The notes beneath the pieces are model-generated. The model was not told where the DNA came from. It ran no database searches and worked only from the letters and a program-made list of their open reading frames with translations. 62,526 nucleotides of DNA from Gammaproteobacteria bacterium DTU037. Its GTDB lineage: Bacteria; Pseudomonadota; Gammaproteobacteria; Pseudomonadales; Pseudomonadaceae. The position numbers and the translations under genes are program-made. Location of the stretch: NCBI GenBank assembly GCA_001513025.1, contig LFRZ01000120.1:23305-85830 (forward strand). Direction: 5' to 3'. Shown here one piece after another: positions 19,604-28,579 of this stretch (position 1 is its first letter; every line of letters begins with the position of its first letter).

Positions 19604-21336
19604 AAGGGCTGCTCCTGTTGAGTGTGCAGGGCGTGCAAATCAAGATGGCGATCCAGCCATTGCAGACCTTGCCACTGATGGCTGATCAAAATTAAGGTTT
19701 TGCCAACACTGAGTTTTTCTAACAAAGCATGAATAATCGCGCTGGTGTCGGGATCAAGGTGCGCGGTGGGCTCATCTAGCAGCCAGACATGCGCGTCACG
19801 CAAGAGTAACTGCGCAATTGCTAGACGACTGAGCTGACCACCCGATAAGCCCAGGCCGCGCTCACCCAGTGGCGTGTTTAATCCCTGTGGTAGTTTTTCT
19901 ACTAAGGCTAATAGATCCACGGCTTGCAAGGCATCATAGAGAGCATGCTCGCTGGCGGTTGGATTGGCTAATCGTAAGTTCTCTGCCAAACTGCCGCGCT
20001 TAAAGTTGGGTTGCTGTGATAAATACCCCAGCTGTTGGTGCCAGTCGCTGCGCAAACTGTCCAACAGCGAGCGTTGCTTGACTTGAATACGGCCGCTATA
20101 GGGCACAAAACCCAATAAAGCGAGCAATAAGCTGGATTTGCCACTGCCGCTTGCACCATGCAAGCCCACGCGCTCACCGGCAGCAATCTGTAGGCTGGTA
20201 CTGGGCAGGCGTATCCGTCCATTTTGTGCGGTGATACACACTTGGTGCAGGTTTATGGCTGGGGCTGCAGTTAATTGCAAAGGCTGTTTGCCCGGGTGCT
20301 GCCAGGTCTGTTGTTCGAGCAATGGCAGGAGCTCTTCAATGGCTCCTTCGGCTTCAGCTTTGGCGTGGTAGTCACTGCCCAGTTGACGCAAGGGTGCATA
20401 AAACTCAGGGGCCAGCAGTAGAATAAATAGCGCGCCGGCATAAGGCACAGGGATCACCCCTTTGGCCCAAGGTAAAACACCGAGTAAGCCTAAGCCTAGA
20501 TACAAAGCCACAAGGGCAATGGCGAGGGATGAGAACAGCTCCAATACTGCGCCTGATAAAAATGCTAAACGCAGTACTTTCATCGTAGTGTCGCGGTATT
20601 TAGACGCTGAGCTGTCCACATCCTGCTGCGCTTGTGAAACGGCTTTAAGGTGTTGCAAGGTCGGCATACCACGCACCCAGTCTAAAAAACGACTGCTGAG
20701 TTGACTCATCGCTGCCATTTGCTGCTGACTACTACGGCTCGCAGCGCTGCCAACTAGAATCATAAATAGCGGAACTAACGGTGCGGTCAATAGCATTAAA
20801 ATCGCAGCCAGCGGGCTGTAGTAAAAAGCTGCGATACTGATCATAAGTGGCGTTATCAGTACCAAGTACAGCTGGACATAATAACGGCTGATATAGCCAT
20901 CCAACGCATCAACTTGTTCGAGTAATTGCGAGCTTAACGCGCCGTCAGCCCCCAGTGTTTGCCGTTCCGGCCCTAAGCTGGCTAAGGTGCCAAGCAGCTG
21001 CTTACGTAAGGACTTGCGCGCTCTTAGGCTGGCGGCTTGCGAGAGACGTTCGCGAATAAATTGAGCGGTTGGACGTAAGATAAAGCACAGTACTAAACCC
21101 AAAGCATAGCGCAGCTCAAAGGCGTGTTGAGTCTGGTCCGGGCTGTGCATATGATCCAGCAGACCTACAAAGAGTTGCGCCAACAGCCAGCTTTGCCCAA
21201 TAAAGAGTAGGGCACCCAGCACTGCAAAAATAAGAGCCCAGCGTAAGCGCTGTGCTTCTGGAGCAATAATCTGCTTTAAATGGCGGCGTAATTTAACTTT
21301 CAGCTGTTTCTCGGGGCTTTCTAGCGTTTTATCCAC
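19597..21336 (-). CDS. cydD: Heterodimeric ABC exporter subunit CydD
   Basis: Partner of CydC, 579 residues. Transmembrane domain (about 30-330) with the CydD-like HSPDQTQHAFELRYAL region, then the ATPase: Walker A GASGSGKSS, signature LSGGQLSRLAIAQ, Walker B WLLDEPTAHLD and H-loop SHQWQG. First gene of cydDC; a 333-bp region shared with the divergent TonB operon holds a weak ANR-like site (21457-21470). Confidence 0.93.
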   Translation of the reverse strand: MDKTLESPEKQLKVKLRRHLKQIIAPEAQRLRWALIFAVLGALLFIGQSWLLAQLFVGLLDHMHSPDQTQHAFELRYALGLVLCFILRPTAQFIRERLSQAASLRARKSLRKQLLGTLASLGPERQTLGADGALSSQLLEQVDALDGYISRYYVQLYLVLITPLMISIAAFYYSPLAAILMLLTAPLVPLFMILVGSAASRSSQQQMAAMSQLSSRFLDWVRGMPTLQHLKAVSQAQQDVDSSASKYRDTTMKVLRLAFLSGAVLELFSSLAIALVALYLGLGLLGVLPWAKGVIPVPYAGALFILLLAPEFYAPLRQLGSDYHAKAEAEGAIEELLPLLEQQTWQHPGKQPLQLTAAPAINLHQVCITAQNGRIRLPSTSLQIAAGERVGLHGASGSGKSSLLLALLGFVPYSGRIQVKQRSLLDSLRSDWHQQLGYLSQQPNFKRGSLAENLRLANPTASEHALYDALQAVDLLALVEKLPQGLNTPLGERGLGLSGGQLSRLAIAQLLLRDAHVWLLDEPTAHLDPDTSAIIHALLEKLSVGKTLILISHQWQGLQWLDRHLDLHALHTQQEQPLC

Positions 21337-21456
21337 TGATTAACCCATGCCTATAAAATAATGGTTGTAAAGCGGCTGTATATAAGCTGCCTAGCGCGAA
21401 TGTTTCTCAATAATCGCATATCTAGAGTGATCTGCTGTGCGACATGATGTCCTGTG

Positions 21457-21470
21457 CTGATTGTGGTCAA
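21457..21470. promoter_or_regulatory. Weak ANR-like site upstream of cydD
   Basis: CTGATTGTGGTCAA matches TTGAT-N4-ATCAA at 8 of 10 positions, about 120 bp upstream of cydD. Plausible because cytochrome bd assembly genes are often oxygen-regulated, but two mismatches make it uncertain. Confidence 0.3.
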
Positions 21471-21614
21471 GCTAAAAATATCATTAAATCGTATATTATC
21501 CATGGTCAATCAGATTCTTTATATAACGCGTTGATCTATACATATAAAAATCAATCGCGTTCTAGAATTGCATAACCTTTAAAAGTGCTTTAATGGCTTG
21601 ATTTGTTACCTGCT

Positions 21615-21633
21615 GTAGATGATAATCATTTTC
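21615..21633 (+). promoter_or_regulatory. Fur box of the TonB2/TtpC operon
   Basis: GTAGATGATAATCATTTTC matches the 19-bp Fur consensus GATAATGATAATCATTATC at 15 positions, including the complete core GATAATCATT. It ends 36 bp before the first ATG of the operon, where a repressor would block the promoter. Confidence 0.85.
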
Positions 21634-21669
21634 ATTCAAAGATCAGATTAATACAAGGAACCTGTATTC

Positions 21670-22440
21670 ATGCAAGCAACAACTTTGCGCTCACTGCTTT
21701 TGTATTGCCTGGTGGTGAGTCCTGTTATCAGTGCCGCGACTATAGAGCAGTCACTTAGCGAAAGCGAAACACTCAGCCAGACCGCGCAAAGTTCTCAGAA
21801 GCGTGTCGAACGTTTAGATGATGCCAGTCAGGCGATGCTCGAAGAATACAGTAACACCTTAGCTAAAGCTAAAGCCCTAGAAGGCTATAACGCGCAAGTC
21901 AGTGAGCTGGTTGTCGCGCAGCATCAAGAATTAGTCAGTTATCAAGAGCAACTGGACGAACTGCAAGACACAGAGGCGGCAGTGATTCCGCAAATGCGGC
22001 GTATGGTGGAAGTATTGGCTGAATTTATTGAGGCTGATGTACCCTTCTTACCCCATGAGCGGGCCGATCGCTTAGCCGCGCTGCAAGCGTTAATGCCGCG
22101 TGCCGATGTCAGCATGGCCGAAAAGTATCGCCGTATCCTTGAGGCCTACCAAATTGAAAGTGATTACGGCTATACCCTTGAAGCTTGGCGCGGTGAGTTA
22201 GGTGCGGGTACAGAGCAGCGCAGTGTCGAGTTTTTGCGTGTCGGCCGGTTGATGCTGTATTACCAAACACCCAATGGTCATGAAAGCGGCTATTGGAATG
22301 CACAAACACGCAGCTGGCAAACGCTCGATAATAGTGTGCGTCGTCCTTTGCAAAAAGCCATTGCCATGGCCCGCCAACAAAAAACCGCCGATTGGTTAGA
22401 ACTGCCGATTAAGACTCTAGCGCTGGAGGTGCAGCCATGA
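21670..22440 (+). CDS. DUF3450 periplasmic coiled-coil protein of the TonB2 operon
   Basis: 256 residues: signal peptide (about 1-22, cleavage near ISAAT), a long coiled-coil (30-110, many E/Q/L heptads), then a DUF3450 C-terminal half with RVGRLMLYYQTPNG and W-rich segments. DUF3450 proteins head TonB2-ExbB2-ExbD2-TtpC loci in Vibrio/Shewanella-type systems; their exact function is unknown, perhaps an accessory factor for the motor. It overlaps the next gene by ATGA. The Fur box lies directly upstream, so iron repression is likely. Confidence 0.85.
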   Translation: MQATTLRSLLLYCLVVSPVISAATIEQSLSESETLSQTAQSSQKRVERLDDASQAMLEEYSNTLAKAKALEGYNAQVSELVVAQHQELVSYQEQLDELQDTEAAVIPQMRRMVEVLAEFIEADVPFLPHERADRLAALQALMPRADVSMAEKYRRILEAYQIESDYGYTLEAWRGELGAGTEQRSVEFLRVGRLMLYYQTPNGHESGYWNAQTRSWQTLDNSVRRPLQKAIAMARQQKTADWLELPIKTLALEVQP

Positions 22441-23780
22441 AGCGCTTGTTATGGATCAGCTGTGCGCTGTTGTTTAGCCTGTCCGTACAGGCCAATGTCT
22501 TAACCCCCGATCAGTTGCTTGAGCGTATTCGCAGTGAAAAAAGTACTGAAGAACACTTGATGCACGAGCGTGAGCAGCGCTTCTTGGCCTCGCGTAACCA
22601 GCAAGCACAGTTGTTAGCTCAAGCAAAAAAAACGCTAGCAGAACAAGAAGCCCGTGCCGCTGCGTTAAAATCGACCTTTACCGCCAATGAACAGGAGTTG
22701 GCCAATCAAGAGCAGGTACTGAAGCAGCAAGTGGGCGATTTGGGCGAGCTGTTTACTGTGGTACGGCAAAGTGCTGGTGATTTAGCCGGGCAGTGGCGTA
22801 GCAGTGTGTTAAATGTGCAGTTTCCTCAGCGTATCGAGCAGCTTGAGCGCTTAGCCAAAGGCCGAGTGTTGCCAAGCGCGGCACAAGTGGAACGTTTTTG
22901 GTTGACAGTGTTGGAAGATATGATCGCCACAGGACGCGTTGAGCGTGTTACCGCGCCGGTGATTGGTATGGATGGTCAGCGTCAAACTGAAAAGGTTTAT
23001 CGTGTTGGGCCTTTCTCTGCTTACAGTCAGCAAGCGTTTTTAACCTTTAGTGAAGGCGATAATGCTTTCCGTGCGTTACCGAAGCAGCCCTCGGGTATCA
23101 GCCAAGTAAAAAAGTGGGCTGATAGCGATGATGCGGTGGTGCGCATTCCTTTGGACCCAACCCGCGGTTCGTTAGTTGAGCAGTTACAGCGTCAACCCTC
23201 GATCTTGGATCGCCTTAAGCATGGCGGTTTGGTTGGCTGGATAATTGTCGCCTTGGGTGTCTTTGGTTTTGCTTTAGCCGCTTGGCGCTTGCTCGGATTA
23301 ATGCAAGTGACGGGGCGTGTTCGTGAGCAAATGCGTCATTTATCGCAGCCCAATAGCAATAACCCATTGGGGCGCGTATTAAGTGTGTTGGGAGCAAATC
23401 CACAATTGTCTGACTTGGAGACCCTTGAGCTAAAACTCGATGAAGCGGTAATGCAAGAAGTACCACAGTTAGAGAAGGGCCAAGGCTTGCTTAAACTATT
23501 GGCTGCGGTCGCACCTTTGCTGGGTTTGTTGGGCACGGTCACTGGCATGATCATTACCTTCCAAGCCATTACTCAGAGTGGCGGTGGTGATTCACGCTTA
23601 ATGGCTGATGGTATCTCGCAGGCATTGGTGACTACGGTGGAAGGTTTAGTGGTGGCGATTCCCTTGTTGTTTTTACATAGTATCCTTAGCGCGCGCAGTA
23701 AAGCGGTGGTGCAGCTTTTAGAGCAGCAATGTGTGGGGCTGTTAGCCCTGCATATGACAGGACATAAGCGCAGTGAGTAA
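22437..23780 (+). CDS. TtpC-like MotA/TolQ/ExbB proton channel protein with large periplasmic domain
   Basis: 447 residues: signal peptide (1-19), coiled-coil periplasmic domain (about 30-110), then three membrane segments near 262-288, 350-378 and 395-420 in the ExbB fold (PLLGLLGTVTGMI is the typical TolQ/ExbB motif). This architecture is that of TtpC, the fourth component that Vibrio TonB2 systems need for iron-siderophore uptake. It is followed, with an 8-bp overlap, by a short ExbB. Confidence 0.88.
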   Translation: MKRLLWISCALLFSLSVQANVLTPDQLLERIRSEKSTEEHLMHEREQRFLASRNQQAQLLAQAKKTLAEQEARAAALKSTFTANEQELANQEQVLKQQVGDLGELFTVVRQSAGDLAGQWRSSVLNVQFPQRIEQLERLAKGRVLPSAAQVERFWLTVLEDMIATGRVERVTAPVIGMDGQRQTEKVYRVGPFSAYSQQAFLTFSEGDNAFRALPKQPSGISQVKKWADSDDAVVRIPLDPTRGSLVEQLQRQPSILDRLKHGGLVGWIIVALGVFGFALAAWRLLGLMQVTGRVREQMRHLSQPNSNNPLGRVLSVLGANPQLSDLETLELKLDEAVMQEVPQLEKGQGLLKLLAAVAPLLGLLGTVTGMIITFQAITQSGGGDSRLMADGISQALVTTVEGLVVAIPLLFLHSILSARSKAVVQLLEQQCVGLLALHMTGHKRSE

Positions 23781-24327
23781 CTGGCACAGCACCTGGTTTT
23801 GGCTGATTGATAGCAGCCATGCCTTGCTCGATTTGATGAGTGCTGGCGGCATAGTGATGTGGCTGCTCGCGGCCTTATGTGTACTGTTTTGGACTTTGGT
23901 TTTGGAACGCTTTTGGTATATGCATTGCCAGTTTCCACGCTGGGCTCAACAATGCCGTGCTGATTGGCAGGCACTCAATCTGCATGCTGGTACGCACAAT
24001 GGCTGGCCGCGTGCGGTACGCGCAGCTTGGCTAGCACAAGCGCGTGAGCAATTACTAACGCCTCTATCGGTGACACGCACCTTAGTCGCCATGTTTCCTC
24101 TATTAGGGCTGCTGGGTACTGTCACTGGGATGGTTGCCGTATTTGAAGTACTGGCGGTCAGTGGCAGCGGTAACCCGCGCGCTATGGCTGGTGGCGTTTG
24201 GCAGGCCACATTACCCACCTTAGCTGGCATGGTGCTAGCCATTGGTGGTTTATTTAGTTTGGCCCGTTTAGAGCGTAATGCACGGCGAGCAATTGGGCAG
24301 TTGGCTGACCAACTGCGTCACGAATAA
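23773..24327 (+). CDS. exbB: ExbB2-like biopolymer transport protein
   Basis: Inner-membrane proton channel subunit, 184 residues. Three membrane segments: about 25-48, 100-125 and 140-165, with FPLLGLLGTVTGMVAVF and LPTLAGMVLAIGGLF as ExbB/TolQ signatures. The GTG at 23773 overlaps the ttpC-like stop. With ExbD it would use the proton gradient to energise the TonB encoded two genes on. Confidence 0.9.
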   Translation: MSNWHSTWFWLIDSSHALLDLMSAGGIVMWLLAALCVLFWTLVLERFWYMHCQFPRWAQQCRADWQALNLHAGTHNGWPRAVRAAWLAQAREQLLTPLSVTRTLVAMFPLLGLLGTVTGMVAVFEVLAVSGSGNPRAMAGGVWQATLPTLAGMVLAIGGLFSLARLERNARRAIGQLADQLRHE

Positions 24328-24334
24328 GGATTAG

Positions 24335-24751
24335 ATGATGAGAATGCGCCGCTACAGTCAGCAAGCTGCAGAAGAACCGGGGATTGATTTAACACCCATG
24401 TTGGATGTGGTTTTTATTATGCTAATTTTCTTTATTGTTACCAGTTCATTTATTAAAGAGTCAGGTATTGAGGTCAATCGCCCACAAGCCGACTCCGCCA
24501 GCGCGCAAGATAAAGGCAATATTTTAATTGCAGTCACGGCGGATGGCCAAGTGTGGCTGGATAAGCAAGTGGTAGATGTACGCAGCGTGCGTGCGCATGT
24601 CGAGCGTATGCGTCAAGAACAGCCCGAGGGGGTGGTTGTGGTACAGGCTGATCAAGATGCACGTACCGGTTTGGTGGTTAAAGTGATGGATCAAGCGCGC
24701 TTAGCTGGCGTTCAAGACGTGGTGTTAGCTGCGTCTACGGAGTCGCAGTAA
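24335..24751 (+). CDS. exbD: ExbD-like biopolymer transport protein
   Basis: 138 residues: short cytoplasmic N-terminus, a single membrane helix (about 23-43) with the essential aspartate in PMLDVVFIMLIFF (Asp24), then a periplasmic domain with RTGLVVKVMDQARLAG. Seven bases after exbB, and the stop overlaps the tonB start (TAATG). Confidence 0.93.
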   Translation: MMRMRRYSQQAAEEPGIDLTPMLDVVFIMLIFFIVTSSFIKESGIEVNRPQADSASAQDKGNILIAVTADGQVWLDKQVVDVRSVRAHVERMRQEQPEGVVVVQADQDARTGLVVKVMDQARLAGVQDVVLAASTESQ

Positions 24752-25449
24752 TGCGTTGGCTGTGGTCTTTTTTAGCGGCTATTGCAGTGGTCTTTGGCAG
24801 CTTTGTCTTGATGTTGGTGATGATTTTTCCACCGAAAAATACAATGGATGAGCCCGCTTTGCAGATGGGGCACTTTGTGCCGAAACAGCAGCAAGAGTCC
24901 AGTGATCCCAGCCGCTCTCGCCAGCAGATGCCCGACAAGCCTGTGGAGCCGCAGCCGGAAACACCGCCGACCCAACAAGCACCGCAACCACCACGCACGC
25001 CACCGATGGCCACACTTGATTTAGCTGTGCCGCAGTTATCAAGCAATAGTAGTGTCGCGACCGCTGCGGCACCCAGTTTACAAGGCTTAATCGCACAGGC
25101 GGCGACTCCCGTTGCGCCTTCAGCGTCGGCGGCGGCACCCGCCGCTATGCAAAGTGCACCCAGCAACGATGCGGAAGTGATTCCTTTAAATGAGGTGCTG
25201 CCGGTTTACCCTGATAGCGCCCGCCGTCGCGGCATTGAAGGCTACGTGAAACTGGCCTTTACCATCACGGCAGACGGCAAAGTGGAAAATGTACGGGTGC
25301 TGGAGTCTTCACCGGCGAACGTGTTTGAGCGTGCAGCCCGTCGCGCAGCGATCCGCTGGCGTTTTTCGCCGCGCAGTGAGGATGGTCGTTTAGTGGCGCG
25401 TGATGCGGTAAAAACCTTGCAGTTTCGTCTAGAAAAAAGAGGGCGATAG
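24751..25449 (+). CDS. tonB: TonB-family energy transducer (TonB2 type)
   Basis: 232 residues: an N-terminal membrane anchor (4-27), a Pro/Gln/Glu-rich periplasmic spacer (about 35-140) and a C-terminal TonB domain (about 150-232) with YPDSARRRGIEGYVKLAF, VRVLESSPANVFERAA and WRFSP. It spans the periplasm and contacts TonB boxes of outer-membrane receptors. No receptor gene is adjacent, so the system probably serves receptors elsewhere. Confidence 0.93.
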   Translation: MRWLWSFLAAIAVVFGSFVLMLVMIFPPKNTMDEPALQMGHFVPKQQQESSDPSRSRQQMPDKPVEPQPETPPTQQAPQPPRTPPMATLDLAVPQLSSNSSVATAAAPSLQGLIAQAATPVAPSASAAAPAAMQSAPSNDAEVIPLNEVLPVYPDSARRRGIEGYVKLAFTITADGKVENVRVLESSPANVFERAARRAAIRWRFSPRSEDGRLVARDAVKTLQFRLEKRGR

Positions 25450-25450
25450 G

Positions 25451-26545
25451 ATGCGTCTATGGTTATTGGCTGTATGTGTTTGTGCGCTGACTGCTCAAGC
25501 CGCGCCCACACAAAGTATCGCGCCACAGGTATTGCGCGCCTTGCAAAGCGCGCAAACAGCGCAGCAAACGGGTAACTATGCTCAAGCAGAGCAGGCGCTG
25601 GGTGCCGTGCAGGTTAAGTCTGGCAGTTTAGAACAGGTGCTTATTTGGCGTAGCCAAGGCTATTTAGTCTGGGCGCAAGGCCATAATAAGCATGCCATTG
25701 ATTTGCTGGATAAAGCTCTGAAAAGTGGTCAGTTGACCGCTGAACAAGTGGCTGAGGATCGTCTTAACTTGGCCAAGCTGAGTTTTGCGGTAAAAAATTA
25801 CAATCAGGTTTTACAGTACTTAGAAGGTGTTGCGCAGAGCGATGAGATCTTGGAAATGCGTGTGCAGGCTTGGCAAGCTTTAGGGCGTTTAGATAAAGCC
25901 TTACCTTTGGCAGAACAGTATTTAAAAGGTCAGCATAGGATCAATGAGAGCTGGTTACAGTTTATGGTAGGCGCCAATGCTGAACTCAAACGTTACGCGC
26001 AGGCCCAGCACTGGCAAAAACAACTTTTGCAGCGCAATCCGGATCAATTAATGGCGTGGAAGCAACTGGCAGCCTTGCAGCAGCTGGCCGGACAACCTAG
26101 CAAAGCCTTAGCTACCCTGCGTACGGCATACATTAAAGGCATCACTTTTAAAGCTTCTGATTTAGATGATTTAATTGCTCTAGCTGCTGTATCGGATCAG
26201 CCTTGGCAAGGTGCACGTCTGCTTGAAGGTATGCTGCACCATAGTTTGCTCAGCACAAGTCCTGCACTGCAAGAACGTCTAGCGCAGCTGCACTGGCAAG
26301 CCCGTGACTATCCAAGTGCAGCGCAGGAGTATGCCAATCTGGCCAAGCATAGCGGGAAAGGCCAGCACTGGCTCAATCTCGCCCAGTTAGAAATCCAACA
26401 AGGCCGCTGGCAAGCCGGTTTGCAAGCATTGGCGGCCGCCGAAAAAGCCGGTGCAAATCAGCAGCAAGTTGAAGCGTGGCGCGATTGGGCAAAAAAACGT
26501 CTAGCGCTCGAACAACAACACAGCACGCAATTGGCAAATAAATAA
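25451..26545 (+). CDS. Periplasmic TPR-repeat protein of the TonB2 operon
   Basis: 364 residues: signal peptide (1-17, ending TAQAAP) then helix-turn-helix repeats of TPR character over most of the length (AQQTGNYAQAEQAL near 35, GHNKHAIDLLDKAL, GRLDKALPLAEQYL, GQPSKALATLRTAY, ARDYPSAAQEYANLA). It starts one base after the tonB stop and closes the six-gene operon, as in related TonB2 loci. Probable scaffold for the TonB complex; no catalytic motif is seen. Confidence 0.85.
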   Translation: MRLWLLAVCVCALTAQAAPTQSIAPQVLRALQSAQTAQQTGNYAQAEQALGAVQVKSGSLEQVLIWRSQGYLVWAQGHNKHAIDLLDKALKSGQLTAEQVAEDRLNLAKLSFAVKNYNQVLQYLEGVAQSDEILEMRVQAWQALGRLDKALPLAEQYLKGQHRINESWLQFMVGANAELKRYAQAQHWQKQLLQRNPDQLMAWKQLAALQQLAGQPSKALATLRTAYIKGITFKASDLDDLIALAAVSDQPWQGARLLEGMLHHSLLSTSPALQERLAQLHWQARDYPSAAQEYANLAKHSGKGQHWLNLAQLEIQQGRWQAGLQALAAAEKAGANQQQVEAWRDWAKKRLALEQQHSTQLANK

Positions 26546-26905
26546 CCGAGTACAGGCAGCGTGTTGTTCCAGATGCCCGTGTCAGCTATTGGGGGTGTTT
26601 CTATACCTACCGGCGGCTAGGAGATTGCTGCGTTGGCAGCTGGCGGCACTAAGACTGCGATTGATAGGTACTAATGGCAAGTTATTAACGCTTACACTCT
26701 GGTGCGGCCACTTGGGCCTCACGCCGCAAAAGAGAAAGGTATGGCTTTGTGTGTTTTCTCTGCTATAGCCGTTGCGCTGGTTCAATAAGGCTGAGAGGCA
26801 GTGTTTTGCTACTGCCTAGGGCTGGCTCTCTAGGTCATTGCGCCAGCGAAGTAATAGCCCACTGCAGCAACAGGTGACCTCAGGTAAAAACTTTCAATAG
26901 ACAAT
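26546..26905. other. Non-coding gap after the TonB operon
   Basis: No convincing gene. It holds one 7-bp hairpin (AGGCAGT 26796-26802 / ACTGCCT 26811-26817) without a T-run, and a CG-rich stretch near 26700-26730. A minus-strand reading of 67 codons (26582-26785) has no family resemblance and no ribosome site. Confidence 0.6.
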
Positions 26906-26934
26906 AAAAAACCCCAGCCGAGGCTGGGGTTTTT
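26906..26934. terminator. Bidirectional terminator between the TonB operon and aceA
   Basis: ACCCCAGCC (26911-26919) / GGCTGGGGT (26922-26930), flanked by A5 and T5, so it works on both strands for the convergent aceA and the TonB operon. Confidence 0.92.
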
Positions 26935-26974
26935 GTGCAACACACAGTCAGAGACTGTTAAACCATTCTAACGA

Positions 26975-28579
26975 TTAAACGTTATCGAACTGGCTCATGG
27001 TGTTGTCTTCACCGCTTGCTTTCAGTGCTGCGTCACCAGAGAAGTACTCTTTATGACTGTCACCGATATCAGAACCCGCCATGTTTTGGTGACGTACGCA
27101 CGCAATACCTTGGCGAATTTCTTTACGCTGAACGCCTTCAACGTAAGCCAGCATACCTTCTTCACCGAAGTAGCCTTTAGCCAGGTTGTCAGTCGACAGC
27201 GCAGCAGTGTGGTACGTAGGTAGAGTGATCAAGTGGTGGAAGATACCCGCTTCACGCGATGCATCTTTCTGGAAGCTCTGGATACGCGCATCCGCTTCGT
27301 TGCACAACTCAGTACCGTCGTAGTCAGCACTCATCAAGCGAGCACGATCGTATGCAGAAACGTCTTTACCTTCCGCAGCCCAATCATCAAACGCTTGTTG
27401 ACGGAAGTTCAGCGTCCAGTTGAACGATGGGCTGTTGTTGTAAACCAGCTTAGCGTTTGGAACTGCTGCACGAATCTTGTTAACCATTTCTGCGATTTGG
27501 CCAACGTGTGGTTTTTCAGTTTCGATCCACAGTAAGTCAGCACCGTTTTGCAGTGAGGTGATGCAGTCAAGGATAACGCGCTCAACACCGGTGTTTTCAC
27601 GGAACTGGAATAAACCGCTGGCTAAACGTGCTGGCTTCAGCAGTTTACCGTTTGATTTAACAACAACGTCACCGTTTTCGATTTCGCTTGCATCGTTGAT
27701 GTATGTACCATCAAGGAAGCTGTTGTATTGGTCGCCCAAGTCGCCTGGCTCATTGGTTACTGCGATTTGCTTAGTTAAGCCAGCGCCCAAGGAGTCAGTA
27801 CGTGCAACGATCACACCGTCGTTAACGCCGAGTTCTAGGAACGCGTAACGTACAGCATTGATTTTTGCTAAGAAGTCAGCGTGTGGCACTGTTACTTTAC
27901 CGTCTTGGTGTCCACATTGCTTTTCATCAGATACTTGGTTCTCGATCTGAATCGCAGCCGCACCGGCTTCGATCATTTGCTTAGCCATCAAGTAGGTGGC
28001 TTCTTCGTTACCGAAACCAGCATCAATGTCAGCAATGATGGGTACAACGTGAGTTTCGAAGTTTTCGATTTGATCCAGCAGTGCTTTTTCTTCAGCAGCG
28101 TTGCCCGCTTTGCGTGCTTTGTCTAACGCAGTGAACAGAAGATCCAGTTCGCGTGTGTCAGCTTGACGCAAGAAGGTGTACAGCTCTGAGATTAATGAAG
28201 CAACAGAGGTTTTTTCGTGCATTGACTGGTCAGGCAGTGGGCCGAACTCAGAACGCATTGCCGCAACCATCCAACCTGACAGGTAGAGGTAGCGCTTGTT
28301 CGTGGTTTTCAGGTGTTTTTTGATAGCGATCAGTTTTTGCTGACCGATGAAACCGTGCCAGCAACCCAGCGACTGGGTGTATACAGATGAGTCGGCATCG
28401 TACTCAGCCATATCTTTACGCATAATAGCTGCAGTGTACTTAGCGATGTCCAGACCGGTTTTGAAACGGTTTTGAATGCGCATACGAGCGGCAGACTCGG
28501 GGTTAATTGCGCTCCAGCCATTACCGGCTTGTTCTTTAAGAGCGGCAATTGCCTTAATTTCGTTTTGATAAGTTGACAT
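26975..28579 (-). CDS. aceA: Isocitrate lyase
   Basis: First enzyme of the glyoxylate shunt: isocitrate to glyoxylate and succinate. 534 residues, the long Pseudomonas-type ICL. Motifs: YLSGWMVAA, substrate/Mg site in ADIDAGFGNEEATYLMAKQ, and the catalytic loop KQCGHQDGKVTVPH. The ATG at 28579 is chosen because AAGGAT precedes it and MSTYQNEIK is the family start; the upstream extension contains promoter-proximal sequence. It competes with icd, also in this window, for isocitrate. Confidence 0.97.
   Translation of the reverse strand: MSTYQNEIKAIAALKEQAGNGWSAINPESAARMRIQNRFKTGLDIAKYTAAIMRKDMAEYDADSSVYTQSLGCWHGFIGQQKLIAIKKHLKTTNKRYLYLSGWMVAAMRSEFGPLPDQSMHEKTSVASLISELYTFLRQADTRELDLLFTALDKARKAGNAAEEKALLDQIENFETHVVPIIADIDAGFGNEEATYLMAKQMIEAGAAAIQIENQVSDEKQCGHQDGKVTVPHADFLAKINAVRYAFLELGVNDGVIVARTDSLGAGLTKQIAVTNEPGDLGDQYNSFLDGTYINDASEIENGDVVVKSNGKLLKPARLASGLFQFRENTGVERVILDCITSLQNGADLLWIETEKPHVGQIAEMVNKIRAAVPNAKLVYNNSPSFNWTLNFRQQAFDDWAAEGKDVSAYDRARLMSADYDGTELCNEADARIQSFQKDASREAGIFHHLITLPTYHTAALSTDNLAKGYFGEEGMLAYVEGVQRKEIRQGIACVRHQNMAGSDIGDSHKEYFSGDAALKASGEDNTMSQFDNV

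Noticed and set aside
26582-26785. 67-codon minus-strand reading in the TonB-aceA gap
   Set aside because: No ribosome site, no family resemblance, unusual composition.
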